Part shown: piece by piece, positions 27,601 to 36,898 of the stretch
How positions within the stretch are numbered: position 1 is the first letter of the stretch
Layout of the letters: the number at the start of each line of letters is the position of its first letter
From: an uncultured Sulfurovum sp.
GTDB taxonomy: Bacteria; Campylobacterota; Campylobacteria; Campylobacterales; Sulfurovaceae
Reading direction: 5' to 3'
NCBI GenBank assembly: GCA_902727915.1
Contig: CACVAU010000042.1
Location: 1-64,000 of the forward strand
DNA length: 64,000 bases
The notes under the pieces: generated by a model
The model's input: only the letters and a program-made list of their open reading frames with translations
The model's database searches: none
Told to the model about the DNA's origin: nothing
Translations under genes and position numbers: made by a program

Positions 27601-28833
27601 ATGAAATACATACTATTTTTTCTACTGACACTTAATTTATATTCATTTGATGCTGTGTTAGACATAGAAAAAGATGTGGCAAGTAAAGCAACTTTATCAA
27701 TTATGGAAGATAGCACAACAGCTGGTAGCACTGTAATGCATTCTAAAATGTTCAATGTTTTATTAAATGATTTAAAAATTTCTGGACACTTTACCGTTGA
27801 TCCACAATTACGACGAGGAGGCTTTGATGACACGCTTCTACCTTTAGGTTTACACAGTCAAGAGTACCTTTTAAAATATAAATATGGTGCTTCTGGAACA
27901 ACATTAAAGGTGAAGTTAATACGTGTTGCTGATTCGTTTCTGGTTTTTCAAAATAACTATTCTGTTAACAAAATGGCACGTTATCCATTTTTAGCACATA
28001 ATGCTGTGGTTGAACTTAATCAGGTATTAGGCTTTGAAGATATTTCTTGGATGAAGCGTAATATTCTGTTTTCTAAATATACAGGTTCACGTAAAAGTGA
28101 AATTTGGATTGCTGATTATACGTTAAGTTTTTCATCGGTAATTTTACGAGGAGGATTAAATCTTTTTCCAAAATGGGCTAATCCTGCTCAAAGTGCTTTC
28201 TACTATACCTCTTACAATCTTGAAATACCAACCTTATATAAAGTAGATATGAATAGTGGTTCACGAAAAAAAGTTATTGCATCTCAAGGTATGTTAGTGG
28301 CTTCTGATGTAAGTCAAGATGGAAGTCGTGTACTCTTAACCATGGCTCCTAATGGGCAAACTGATATTTATGAGTTTAATACAGCTTCTAAATCAACGAA
28401 GCGTTTAACAAGTTTTTCAGGCATCGATGTTAATGGAAAATACATTGGTGATGAAAGCCAAATTGCGTTTGTTTCTAATAGGATTGGTGCTGCTAATATT
28501 TATACTAAAGCCATTGGTTCACGTTCAGTTTCTCGTGCAGCACGTTATGGAAATAATAATGAATCATGTGATGCTTTTGGACAGCATTTACTTTATTCTG
28601 TAAAGGAAGGAGGTTCGTCAAATATCTACTTAGGTTCAGTGTCCAGTTCATACGTTAGACCATTAACTTCTAACGGTCGTAATCACTTACCACGTTTTTC
28701 TTCAGATGGAAAAGTAATTTTATACATTAAGCAAAATGGTGGTAGGAATTCGATAGGCTATATGAATTTAGCAACAAAACAGAGTGCACTTTTTGCTATG
28801 AAAAGTGGAAAAATACAATCAATTGATTGGTAG
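27601..28833 (+). CDS. tolB: Tol-Pal system protein TolB
   Basis: A signal peptide (MKYILFFLLTLNLYSF) precedes the N-terminal alpha/beta domain and a C-terminal WD40-like six-bladed propeller. Propeller units such as KSEIWIADY, ASDVSQDGSRVLLTMAPNGQTDIYEF and PRFSSDGKVILYIKQNG are visible. Length 410 is normal. It binds Pal and TolA in the periplasm. The second gene of the tolA-tolB-pal-cpoB run. Confidence 0.93.
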   Translation: MKYILFFLLTLNLYSFDAVLDIEKDVASKATLSIMEDSTTAGSTVMHSKMFNVLLNDLKISGHFTVDPQLRRGGFDDTLLPLGLHSQEYLLKYKYGASGTTLKVKLIRVADSFLVFQNNYSVNKMARYPFLAHNAVVELNQVLGFEDISWMKRNILFSKYTGSRKSEIWIADYTLSFSSVILRGGLNLFPKWANPAQSAFYYTSYNLEIPTLYKVDMNSGSRKKVIASQGMLVASDVSQDGSRVLLTMAPNGQTDIYEFNTASKSTKRLTSFSGIDVNGKYIGDESQIAFVSNRIGAANIYTKAIGSRSVSRAARYGNNNESCDAFGQHLLYSVKEGGSSNIYLGSVSSSYVRPLTSNGRNHLPRFSSDGKVILYIKQNGGRNSIGYMNLATKQSALFAMKSGKIQSIDW

Positions 28834-28862
28834 AATGTAATTCAAATGAAAAAGGAAGAGGA

Positions 28863-29402
28863 ATGAAGAAACAGATACTATTAGCAATAATAACAGTAAC
28901 CCTATTAATAATGACGGGGTGTTCACAAAAAAAGTTAAACACAACAACCGGTGCAACTGCTACGGGGGCAGATGTAAATGGAAATGGTGTAAATACTTAT
29001 AATAACGTTGATCCAATGGGTCAAGGTCAGGGTACTGGTATTTATGGTAACGAAAATGGTCTTTATGGAGATGCAGGAGTACAGAATATTTATTTTGATG
29101 TTAATCAATACAATATTACTTCTGAAAAATTAGGACAAGTTTCGCATAATGCAAATTTATTACGTAATAGTGGTAGAATAAAAATTGAAGGACACTGTGA
29201 TGCTTCAGGTTCAGATGAATATAACTATGCCTTAGGATTAAAAAGGGCGAAAGCAACAAAAGATGCTTTATCAGCAAATGGAATTTCTGCTAACAATATT
29301 ACTTTGGTAAGTATGGGAGAAAGTGCACCAGATTGTGCTACAAGCTCATCAGCAGAGTGTTATTCTAAAAATAGACGTGTTGAATTTAAAGTGATGCAAT
29401 AG
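28863..29402 (+). CDS. pal: peptidoglycan-associated lipoprotein Pal
   Basis: Starting at ATG 28863 with RBS AAGGAAGAGG, it has a lipoprotein signal ending in the lipobox MTGC. A Gly/Asn-rich linker follows, then an OmpA-like peptidoglycan-binding domain (IYFDVNQYNI, KIEGHCDASGSDEYNYALGLKRA, SKNRRVEFKV). It anchors the outer membrane to the wall. An in-frame GTG 36 bp upstream would spoil the signal peptide and is rejected. Confidence 0.94.
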   Translation: MKKQILLAIITVTLLIMTGCSQKKLNTTTGATATGADVNGNGVNTYNNVDPMGQGQGTGIYGNENGLYGDAGVQNIYFDVNQYNITSEKLGQVSHNANLLRNSGRIKIEGHCDASGSDEYNYALGLKRAKATKDALSANGISANNITLVSMGESAPDCATSSSAECYSKNRRVEFKVMQ

Positions 29403-29437
29403 GTTTAGACGAAAAATAAATATAATTTGGAAAATAA

Positions 29438-30229
29438 ATGCTAAGTAAAAATAAAATAATTTTTGTTGGTTTCATGGCGATGAGTTTTTTGCTACATGCC
29501 TATGAACCATCGGTTTATGGAGCTGGTGATATTAACAGTGCCACTCCATATGGATTAACTAAAACTGAGCAGGCTGTGCTTGAAAACAAGAAAACGCTTC
29601 AAATGCTTTATAATAAAATAACAGAGCAACAACGAAAAATTGATGGCTTAACCACTGTTATTGAAGGGCAAAATAGAGAGATACTTGAACTTAAAGAAAG
29701 TTTGACTTCTCAACAAGAAAATAGTACTTTGATAGATCAAAACACTACCTATTCATTACTACTTGAAATGGGTCAAACTGTGGATTTTATTAATAATACT
29801 TATGTAACAAAGGATGAATTAAAAAAAGCGTTGGCAGGAAGTAGATCAAGTTCAAGTCTTGGTTCTCCCATAGGGAGTAACTCTGCTGATATTTATAGAC
29901 AAGGTGTACAGTTTTTTGGGAAACGTAGTTACAGCACTGCCAAAGTACGATTTGAACAGACCGTAGCACAAAATTATAAACCTGCTGCTTCAAATTATTA
30001 TTTAGGAGAAATTGCGTATTACACACACAATTATAAAGATGCTGTTAGTTATTTTAAACTAAGTGCTTCTTTGTATGATCAGGCATCCTATATGGATGTC
30101 CTTTTTTTACATACAGCTATTTCCCTAGATAAAAGTGGTGAGAAAGAACAGGCACAAAGTTTTTATCAACATGTTATAGATACTTACCCTAATAAAAAGG
30201 CTGCCTCTATTGCACGAAACAGAATGTAA
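29438..30229 (+). CDS. cpoB: YbgF/CpoB-like Tol-Pal accessory protein
   Basis: A signal peptide (ending LLHA) is followed by an alpha-helical coiled-coil segment (about 45-95, KKTLQMLYNKITEQQRKIDGL). A Ser-rich linker leads to C-terminal TPRs (about 150-263, DIYRQGVQFFGKRSYSTAKVRFE). This is the CpoB layout. CpoB coordinates peptidoglycan synthesis with outer-membrane constriction in E. coli. Its place right after pal supports the call. Confidence 0.85.
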   Translation: MLSKNKIIFVGFMAMSFLLHAYEPSVYGAGDINSATPYGLTKTEQAVLENKKTLQMLYNKITEQQRKIDGLTTVIEGQNREILELKESLTSQQENSTLIDQNTTYSLLLEMGQTVDFINNTYVTKDELKKALAGSRSSSSLGSPIGSNSADIYRQGVQFFGKRSYSTAKVRFEQTVAQNYKPAASNYYLGEIAYYTHNYKDAVSYFKLSASLYDQASYMDVLFLHTAISLDKSGEKEQAQSFYQHVIDTYPNKKAASIARNRM

Positions 30230-30287
30230 TAAGTATTCCATAAGTTTGCTTTGATATTATGTGGCAAATTTATAATTAGGAGATGCT

Positions 30288-30809
30288 ATGACTGTTACTA
30301 ACGAGAACTGTGTTGTAGGTATTGAGTACGAAGTAAAAGAAGCTGGAACAACGGATGTTGTTGATTCTAACAAGGGTTCAGGTCAGCCTTTAGAATTTAT
30401 TATGGGTAAAGGTCAGGTTATTCCTGGTCTTGAAAAAGGGTTATGTGGTATGGGTAAAGATGAGTCTTCTGACTTAATGATTCCAGCTGCTGATGCTTAT
30501 GGTGCTTATAATGACGAAGCAATTCAAACCTTACCTATTGATCAATTTGAAGGTGTAGAGCTTAAAGATGGTCTTACCCTTTATGGTCAAAGTGAAGATG
30601 GTCAAACAACGCAAGTTATTGTTAAATCATTTACTGATGAAAATGTTGTAATTGATTTTAATCATCCAATGGCTGGTAAAGATTTAATGTTTTCTGTAAC
30701 TGTTAAAGATGCAAGAGCTGCTACTCCTGAAGAAATTGAATCAGGTACCGTTGGTGCACATGAAGCTGCTGCTGGTGGTTCTTGTGGTACAGGTTGTGGT
30801 TGTCACTAA
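30288..30809 (+). CDS. slyD: FKBP-type peptidyl-prolyl isomerase (SlyD type)
   Basis: The FKBP domain with inserted IF (chaperone) loop is recognisable: EFIMGKGQVIPGLEKGLCGM, then DAYGAYNDEAIQTLP, then NHPMAGKDLMFSVTV. It ends in a Cys-rich tail, SCGTGCGCH, instead of the His-rich metal tail of E. coli SlyD; this could bind nickel or copper. At 173 residues it is cytoplasmic. It follows the Tol module and ends in a stem-loop. Confidence 0.9.
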   Translation: MTVTNENCVVGIEYEVKEAGTTDVVDSNKGSGQPLEFIMGKGQVIPGLEKGLCGMGKDESSDLMIPAADAYGAYNDEAIQTLPIDQFEGVELKDGLTLYGQSEDGQTTQVIVKSFTDENVVIDFNHPMAGKDLMFSVTVKDARAATPEEIESGTVGAHEAAAGGSCGTGCGCH

Positions 30810-30822
30810 GCTTTAACCCTTT

Positions 30823-30851
30823 ATACTTCATATGCATTAGCTATGGAGTAT
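30823..30851 (+). terminator. stem-loop after slyD
   Basis: Arms ATACTTCATA (30823-30832) and TATGGAGTAT (30842-30851), with one wobble pair and a 9-nt loop, are followed by the T-rich TCTTATTTATTCATTTAT. It separates the Tol/slyD block from the giant exported-protein cluster. Confidence 0.55.
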
Positions 30852-31000
30852 TCTTATTTATTCATTTATATTAGTTTATTTTTAAACTTAACCCTCTTTA
30901 TTTCTTTTCTTTTAATAATTATTTTGAATTACCTTCTATAAGTAAAATATTGCACTCCTTTATGATAAAATTATTTATGTCATAAGATAAGGAAGTAGCG

Positions 31001-34000
31001 ATGAAAAAGTTTAAGAAAATATATTTTTTAATATTTATTTTTATGTTAAGTATGCAAACAACACATGCCTTAGAGTCAGATTTTAATGGAGATGGAAGGC
31101 TTGATGTATTGGTAAAAAATATTAATAATGGGAGAGTAAATGCATGGCTTAACAGTGACGCTGAAACCAGTAATCATTATTTAAAAACATTAAGTTCGGA
31201 AGTAAGCATTGTTAATATAGCTGATATTAATGGGGATGGTAAGTCAGATGTTATTCTTAAAAATGAGGAAAACAGAAGAGTTAATGCTTGGATAAGTACA
31301 ACAGGACAATCCACTAACCAATACTTAAAAACACTAAGCTCTACAGTGGAGATAGTGGATGTGGCTGATATTAATGGTGATGGCAAAGATGATATTATTG
31401 TTAAAAATAATGATAATCGTAGGGTGAATGCTTGGCTAAGTACAGATGGACAGTCAACCAATCAATATTTAAAAACATTAAGTTCAAAAGTAGAGATAGT
31501 GGATGTGGCTGATATTAATGGTGATGGCAAAGATGATATTATTGTTCAAAATAGTGAGAATAGAAGAGTTAATGTCTGGTTAAGTACAGATGGACAATCA
31601 ACCAATCAATATTTAAAAACATTAAGTTCAACGGTAGAGATAGTGGATGTGGCCGATATGAATGGAGATGCCAAAGATGATATTGTTGTTCAAAACAGTG
31701 ATAATGGAAGAGTTAATGTCTGGTTAAGTACAGCTGGACAATCCAGTAATAAATATTTAAAAACATTAAGTTCCATGGTAGAAATAATCGGTACAGCTGA
31801 TATTAATGGAGATGCTAAAGATGATATTCTTGTTAAGAATAAAGATAATCATAGAGTTAATGGTTGGTTAAGTACAGATGGAGAGTCTACTAATAAATAT
31901 TTAAAGACCTTAGCAACTGATTTAAAGATTGTTATGTTTGGGGATGTAGATGCTGATGGTAATGCTGATATTATTGTACAAAATAGCCTGAATGGGCGAG
32001 TTTCTGTTTGGCTTAATAGGGATGAAGGGACGAACAGTAAGTATTTAAAAACTTTGGGAGAAGGGGTTGTTATTTTTCCAGAAGATTCTGAGCTTATAGA
32101 ACCTAATCCACTTTTTACTGCCTTTAATGTTGGCTTAGGAGGTTCTTCTTCTTTTCCTTTTGCTTCTCAAACTGAAGGAGAAAAAATTTGGGTATCAACA
32201 CGAAGTTTAATACTTGATGAGCATATAGAAAATAATGGTTATTATGCGAATATGAAGGCTTTTGAAGGTGAGAAGTTTGCTGAACTGCAAACTGAGCTTA
32301 AAAAGAGTAAATTTTTTACGCTTTGGTTTGTTGAAGGATGGCAAGAGAGTTGGTACAATAAAAGCTCAATCCAAGAACTTATGGATGCTGGATATATTCC
32401 TGTCATCTCTTATTGGTATTTTGGAGATAAGCTGATAGAAGGTATGCCAGATACGACTAAACAAGAGGCCTATAAAGTAGATAACCTACGTATCGCTGAT
32501 TTTTTAGCTGATTTGAATGGTACAAAAATGATTTTAATGGAACCTGAATTTAATAAAGCGTCTGTTTTAGAATCTGAATCAACACAACATGCATTTGCAG
32601 GTATGATCTCCGATGCCATAGATACCATTAAAGTTAAAAATCCTGAAATACTTGTCTCTTTAAGTATGATGGACACAGGAAGTAGAGGGGTTTATAATAG
32701 TGCTGAACAATGTGGTTATGAAAATTGTGCTTTAGGAGATAAGGCTGCTTGGTCTGAGCCAGAGATTATTTTTACAGACTTGATGGATAAGTTAGATTTT
32801 ATTTCATTTAATCAAATGGTTGCACAGTTTAGTAGGGATTATGAGAATCCTGGTGGTTGGTATACGCCTAATCCAAGAAAATTTACAGCTGAGGACTTGG
32901 GCATAGATTTCATGGCTGAAAGGGTCTCTAACTTTTCTAAATTTTTACATGAGAAATATAAAAAACCTGTTTATTTACCATATATTGCCATTGCGACGGC
33001 TACATGGGATGATGTCAATAACAATAATGAAATTGAAGATAATGAAGTTGCTTATAATGGTTGGGAAGATAAAGCCAATAGCGTTTATAAAAGATTATCT
33101 CAATTACGAACTGAGTTACAAGAAAATGGTCTGTTTGGTTTTGCACCAATGGCATTGTTTGATAACCCTCGACATGATTATGGTGGGTATCAATATTTTA
33201 TGAATAATGAATATCATTTAGGCATTATTGGTTCCAGTGCGATAGATGAGGTGGATATTGCAACGCATGGAGATTTGAATTTTAAAAGTCATATTGTTAA
33301 TTATATTTATGACCCATCATTTGTAGAGGATGACCCTGATGACCCAGATAATCCTGATAATCCTGATGATAAAGATAGTGTGGCTCAAGCTAAAGAAGCA
33401 TTAACCTTTGAACGTATTAAAAATACCAATCTTTCAGAAACAATGATTACAGAAAATTTATCTTTAATTACTTTGGGTGAGGCTGGTGTTAGTATTACTT
33501 GGGAGACAAATGCTTCAGCCATTAGCCCAGAGGGTATTGTTAGCAGAGGTGCTACAGATATTTGGGTTACCGTAACAGCAACATTAACAAAAGGTACTCA
33601 ATCAGCTGTTAAAACTTTTATCTTATTGCTAATGAAGGAAGAGGTGAATGCAGGTTTTTGTCAAGTAGATTATAATATATCAGCACAATGGAATACTGGG
33701 GCTACTATTTCGGTAAAAGTGACAAATCATTTGGGTAATCTTAGTGACTGGGTGGTAAGTTTTACTTTTCCTTCTGAACAAACTCTCAATGGTGACTTAT
33801 GGAATGGGGTTGAAACACAAAATGGTAGTTATGTAAGTGTTTTAAATGAATTTTACAATAACAATGTTAAAGATGGGGGCATTATTGAGTTTGGATTTAA
33901 TCTCTTTCATGGTGGAGAAAATGAAAAACCAAGTGATATTCGATTGAATGGAAAGCTTTGTGATGGTCAAATAGGAGGGATTGAAAAACCTGCTAAACCA

Positions 34001-36898
34001 ACTGAGTTAAGCGCTGAACTTGTTGATAACATAAAAGTGAATTTAACTTGGATAGATAATAGTGATAATGAGGATGCTTTCTTTATCTATGAAAGTGTTA
34101 ATGATGAAGCGTGGACTTTGTTAACGTCGGTGAAAGCGAATGTTGTCAGCTATGATAATATTAGTGTTCAAACTGATAAACATTATGCTTATAAAGTTGA
34201 AGCTAAAAATGTTGCAGGAGGAACAGGTTCTGATAGCGTAAGTATTGTTCCTCTTAATAGAACAGTGCAAAGTGGTACAAAAAATAATGCCATTGCCTTA
34301 GTAGCCAATTGTATGGCATGTCATACAGCTACTAATTCAGATAGTAGTATTCCTATTATTCATGGCTTAGATAGAGATTATTTAGAAAAAACTTTAAAAG
34401 GCTATCGAACAACAGATGAAGAATCCCAACATTTTTCTTTTGCCATGCATCGTATTGTGGATGGTTATACTGATGATGAACTGGAAATAATGGTAGAGTA
34501 CTTTTCGGCTCAAACATGGATAGGAAATACAGTAGTGAGTTATGATGTGGATACCATTAAGCTGGGTAAAACACTTTATGAGAGTAATTGTGTGGCCTGT
34601 CATGGTGTTGATGCTGTTCAAGATAATATTATGCTTTCAAAACAGAGTGAACAGTATCTTGCTGATACGATGAAGCATTATGCACAAGGTTTGCATAAGG
34701 ATGCTGATATTGGGATGAGAAATGTTTTTGAAAATAGTATAGGTGATGATACAACAAAGATAGAAGCTTTGGCTAAATACTTGGCTGTGGGCTTAGAAGT
34801 ACCTTCAGGTAGTAATGACAGTATTCGAGAATTTAGAGCAACTTATGTGTCAGCAAGTAATAAGATTTTAGCTTCTTGGGCGTTTATTAATCCTGAAACA
34901 AACAGGGTGGATGTTTTGGTTAATGGCGTGGTTGTGCAAACATTGACTGATCTTAATATTTCATCTTTATGGATTGATAATGATGGTGAAAATGATTTTA
35001 TCATTGGAGAAAACTATGATATTCAGTTGAAAGCCACAAATGATGGTAATGAAACACTTTCAACAAAAATATCTGTGGCAGTCATGAGTGATCAGGATGC
35101 TGGAGCGTTACATTATAATGCAAACTGTAAGGTTTGTCATGGGGTCAATGGAACAGCACGTGCTGATATTACGCTATGGAATCCCAATAATCATAGCTTT
35201 TCAGAATATACACAAGCTTCTATTATGCCAGAAAGCTATTACAGTAATTGTGATGAAGCGTGTCTGGATTTAATTGGTGTTTATGTACAAAATGTATTGG
35301 AACCAAGAGCCAGAGAAAATAATGATACAGATGATGCTGAAGATGTTTACGCTGATATTCCTAGAGGATATAGACTTTTAAATACAGTTGAGTACAGCAA
35401 TACTTTACACAGTTTATTTGAAATTTCAGAGGAAGCAACTAGGGCAGAAACGTTGGCTTTGAATGCAACTGATTTACCAAAAGATAACATTGTTGAGGGG
35501 TATAATACCGATAGAGACATGAATCGAATAGACGAAGACAGTTTAAATGCATTAAGTATTATGGCAAATCGAGTAGAAAGTTATTTAACATCGATTAAAG
35601 GAAAAACGGACGCAGGTTGTTTAATTAATAATTATGATTTTTGTATTGCTGATAAAAGTGAGTTTTTATCAACTTTTGCAACAAAAATATTTAGACGACC
35701 ATTAACAGAAATTGAATTGACAACTTATGAAAGTATTGAAGAAGTGAGTCAAATTGTTGGTGACATGTTAGTGAGTCCGAAGTTCCTTTATCGTTCCGAA
35801 ATGGGGAATGAAACAAATATAACCGATGTTTATGCGTTAACATCTTATGAGATTGCAACAGCTCTGGCTTATAGTATATCAGGAACAACACCAGATGATA
35901 TTTTATTGGGATTAGCAGATAATGGGGCATTATTCGATGCGAACACAAGATTTACACAAGCTGTGAGGTTATCAGCATTAGAAACAGGTAAAGATAAGTT
36001 AGATGATTTTATTGGTCGTTGGTTACTTGAAGATAATATATACTCCTTGTTTGATAAAAACCCAGAAAAATTTCCAGGTTATAACAATGAGGTTAGGACA
36101 GCACAAAGTAATCAAATTGTGCAATACTTTAGAATGGTCATGGAAAGTAATGAGCATAGTAGGTATAAAGACTTATTTGTAAATGAGTATATGATGAGCA
36201 ATGAGGTGATTTCTAATTACTATGGAGAGGGCATGTCTAATTCTGAAAGTTTTGAAAAAGTACCAGCTACCAGTAAACGTTATGGTGTTTTGACCTTGGG
36301 TGCTATTGCAAGTAAGTATGCGAATTCTGAAGAATCTCACCCTTTTAAAAGGGGTAATTTTGTATTAGCACGTTTAATGTGTCACCCTTTAGGACTTCCT
36401 GGAAATGGTGGAGATGTTCCAGCAATTATTGATCATGCAGGAGAAAATCAACGAGACCGTTATGCCCAACATGTTAATGATCCTTCTTGTGCTACTTGTC
36501 ATAATGTAATGGATCCTATTGGCTTTACATGGGAGAATTATGATGGTAGTGGACGTTATCGAACTTCTGAGTATCATAGTGAAGAACATGGTGGACCTAA
36601 AGTTATTGATACTTCTGTAACCCTTAAAGGTTTATTGACTTTTGATGAAGCAGAGACACACTCAGCCACAAGTATACGTGATGTGAGTGAAATTATTGCA
36701 GAAAGTGATAGAGGACCTGAATGTATGGCACTTCAGTATTATCGATATATTTCAGGTGACAGTCATGCTGAAATTGAAAATTCTTTAGTGCTTAAGAAGA
36801 TTGTTTCAGACTTTAGGGAGGAAGAGTATGACTTACAAAGTCTATTTATCAATATGGTAAAGTTACAATCATTTGTTACACGAAGAGGAGTAGAATAA
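31001..36898 (+). CDS. 1965-aa exported chimera: propeller, glycosidase-like, CBM2, FN3, FccA-like dihaem cytochrome, DUF1592-type
   Basis: Signal peptide (1-23), then domains in order: seven FG-GAP/VCBS repeats of 48 residues (25-362, D-x-N-x-D-G calcium loops); a TIM-barrel glycosidase-like region (about 370-770; EPEFN near 515 could hold a catalytic Glu); an Asp/Pro/Asn linker (777-792); an atypical bacterial Ig-like domain (793-878); a CBM2-like module (883-988, C887/C987 disulfide); FN3 (997-1087); an FccA-like dihaem cytochrome c (1093-1265; CMACH 1104, CVACH 1197); an Ig/FN3-like spacer; a third cytochrome c (CKVCH 1376); and DUF1587/1595/1592/1588/1585-type domains (about 1452-1965) with a fourth CXXCH at 1830. 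The stop overlaps the DUF1552 start (TAATG). DUF1592/DUF1552 pairs are best known from Planctomycetes and Myxococcota. Domain borders are judged by eye; the glycosidase assignment is the weakest. Confidence 0.85.
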   Translation: MKKFKKIYFLIFIFMLSMQTTHALESDFNGDGRLDVLVKNINNGRVNAWLNSDAETSNHYLKTLSSEVSIVNIADINGDGKSDVILKNEENRRVNAWISTTGQSTNQYLKTLSSTVEIVDVADINGDGKDDIIVKNNDNRRVNAWLSTDGQSTNQYLKTLSSKVEIVDVADINGDGKDDIIVQNSENRRVNVWLSTDGQSTNQYLKTLSSTVEIVDVADMNGDAKDDIVVQNSDNGRVNVWLSTAGQSSNKYLKTLSSMVEIIGTADINGDAKDDILVKNKDNHRVNGWLSTDGESTNKYLKTLATDLKIVMFGDVDADGNADIIVQNSLNGRVSVWLNRDEGTNSKYLKTLGEGVVIFPEDSELIEPNPLFTAFNVGLGGSSSFPFASQTEGEKIWVSTRSLILDEHIENNGYYANMKAFEGEKFAELQTELKKSKFFTLWFVEGWQESWYNKSSIQELMDAGYIPVISYWYFGDKLIEGMPDTTKQEAYKVDNLRIADFLADLNGTKMILMEPEFNKASVLESESTQHAFAGMISDAIDTIKVKNPEILVSLSMMDTGSRGVYNSAEQCGYENCALGDKAAWSEPEIIFTDLMDKLDFISFNQMVAQFSRDYENPGGWYTPNPRKFTAEDLGIDFMAERVSNFSKFLHEKYKKPVYLPYIAIATATWDDVNNNNEIEDNEVAYNGWEDKANSVYKRLSQLRTELQENGLFGFAPMALFDNPRHDYGGYQYFMNNEYHLGIIGSSAIDEVDIATHGDLNFKSHIVNYIYDPSFVEDDPDDPDNPDNPDDKDSVAQAKEALTFERIKNTNLSETMITENLSLITLGEAGVSITWETNASAISPEGIVSRGATDIWVTVTATLTKGTQSAVKTFILLLMKEEVNAGFCQVDYNISAQWNTGATISVKVTNHLGNLSDWVVSFTFPSEQTLNGDLWNGVETQNGSYVSVLNEFYNNNVKDGGIIEFGFNLFHGGENEKPSDIRLNGKLCDGQIGGIEKPAKPTELSAELVDNIKVNLTWIDNSDNEDAFFIYESVNDEAWTLLTSVKANVVSYDNISVQTDKHYAYKVEAKNVAGGTGSDSVSIVPLNRTVQSGTKNNAIALVANCMACHTATNSDSSIPIIHGLDRDYLEKTLKGYRTTDEESQHFSFAMHRIVDGYTDDELEIMVEYFSAQTWIGNTVVSYDVDTIKLGKTLYESNCVACHGVDAVQDNIMLSKQSEQYLADTMKHYAQGLHKDADIGMRNVFENSIGDDTTKIEALAKYLAVGLEVPSGSNDSIREFRATYVSASNKILASWAFINPETNRVDVLVNGVVVQTLTDLNISSLWIDNDGENDFIIGENYDIQLKATNDGNETLSTKISVAVMSDQDAGALHYNANCKVCHGVNGTARADITLWNPNNHSFSEYTQASIMPESYYSNCDEACLDLIGVYVQNVLEPRARENNDTDDAEDVYADIPRGYRLLNTVEYSNTLHSLFEISEEATRAETLALNATDLPKDNIVEGYNTDRDMNRIDEDSLNALSIMANRVESYLTSIKGKTDAGCLINNYDFCIADKSEFLSTFATKIFRRPLTEIELTTYESIEEVSQIVGDMLVSPKFLYRSEMGNETNITDVYALTSYEIATALAYSISGTTPDDILLGLADNGALFDANTRFTQAVRLSALETGKDKLDDFIGRWLLEDNIYSLFDKNPEKFPGYNNEVRTAQSNQIVQYFRMVMESNEHSRYKDLFVNEYMMSNEVISNYYGEGMSNSESFEKVPATSKRYGVLTLGAIASKYANSEESHPFKRGNFVLARLMCHPLGLPGNGGDVPAIIDHAGENQRDRYAQHVNDPSCATCHNVMDPIGFTWENYDGSGRYRTSEYHSEEHGGPKVIDTSVTLKGLLTFDEAETHSATSIRDVSEIIAESDRGPECMALQYYRYISGDSHAEIENSLVLKKIVSDFREEEYDLQSLFINMVKLQSFVTRRGVE
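31073..32086 (+). repeat. seven 144-bp coding repeats (FG-GAP propeller blades)
   Basis: The unit is 48 codons, with calcium loops DFNGDG or DINGDG at residues 27, 75, 123, 171, 219, 267 and 315. Units two to four are nearly identical in DNA: 31349-31402 matches 31493-31546 exactly over 54 bp, offset by 144 bp. This suggests recent tandem duplication or gene conversion. Confidence 0.85.

Noticed and set aside
28827..28862. Upstream GTG start for pal
   Set aside because: It adds a polar 12-residue extension before the lipoprotein signal; the ATG at 28863 has a strong RBS.
31073..32086. Regularly spaced DNA repeats resembling a CRISPR array
   Set aside because: The 144-bp period is in frame and each unit encodes a propeller blade; there are no short unique spacers and no cas genes.
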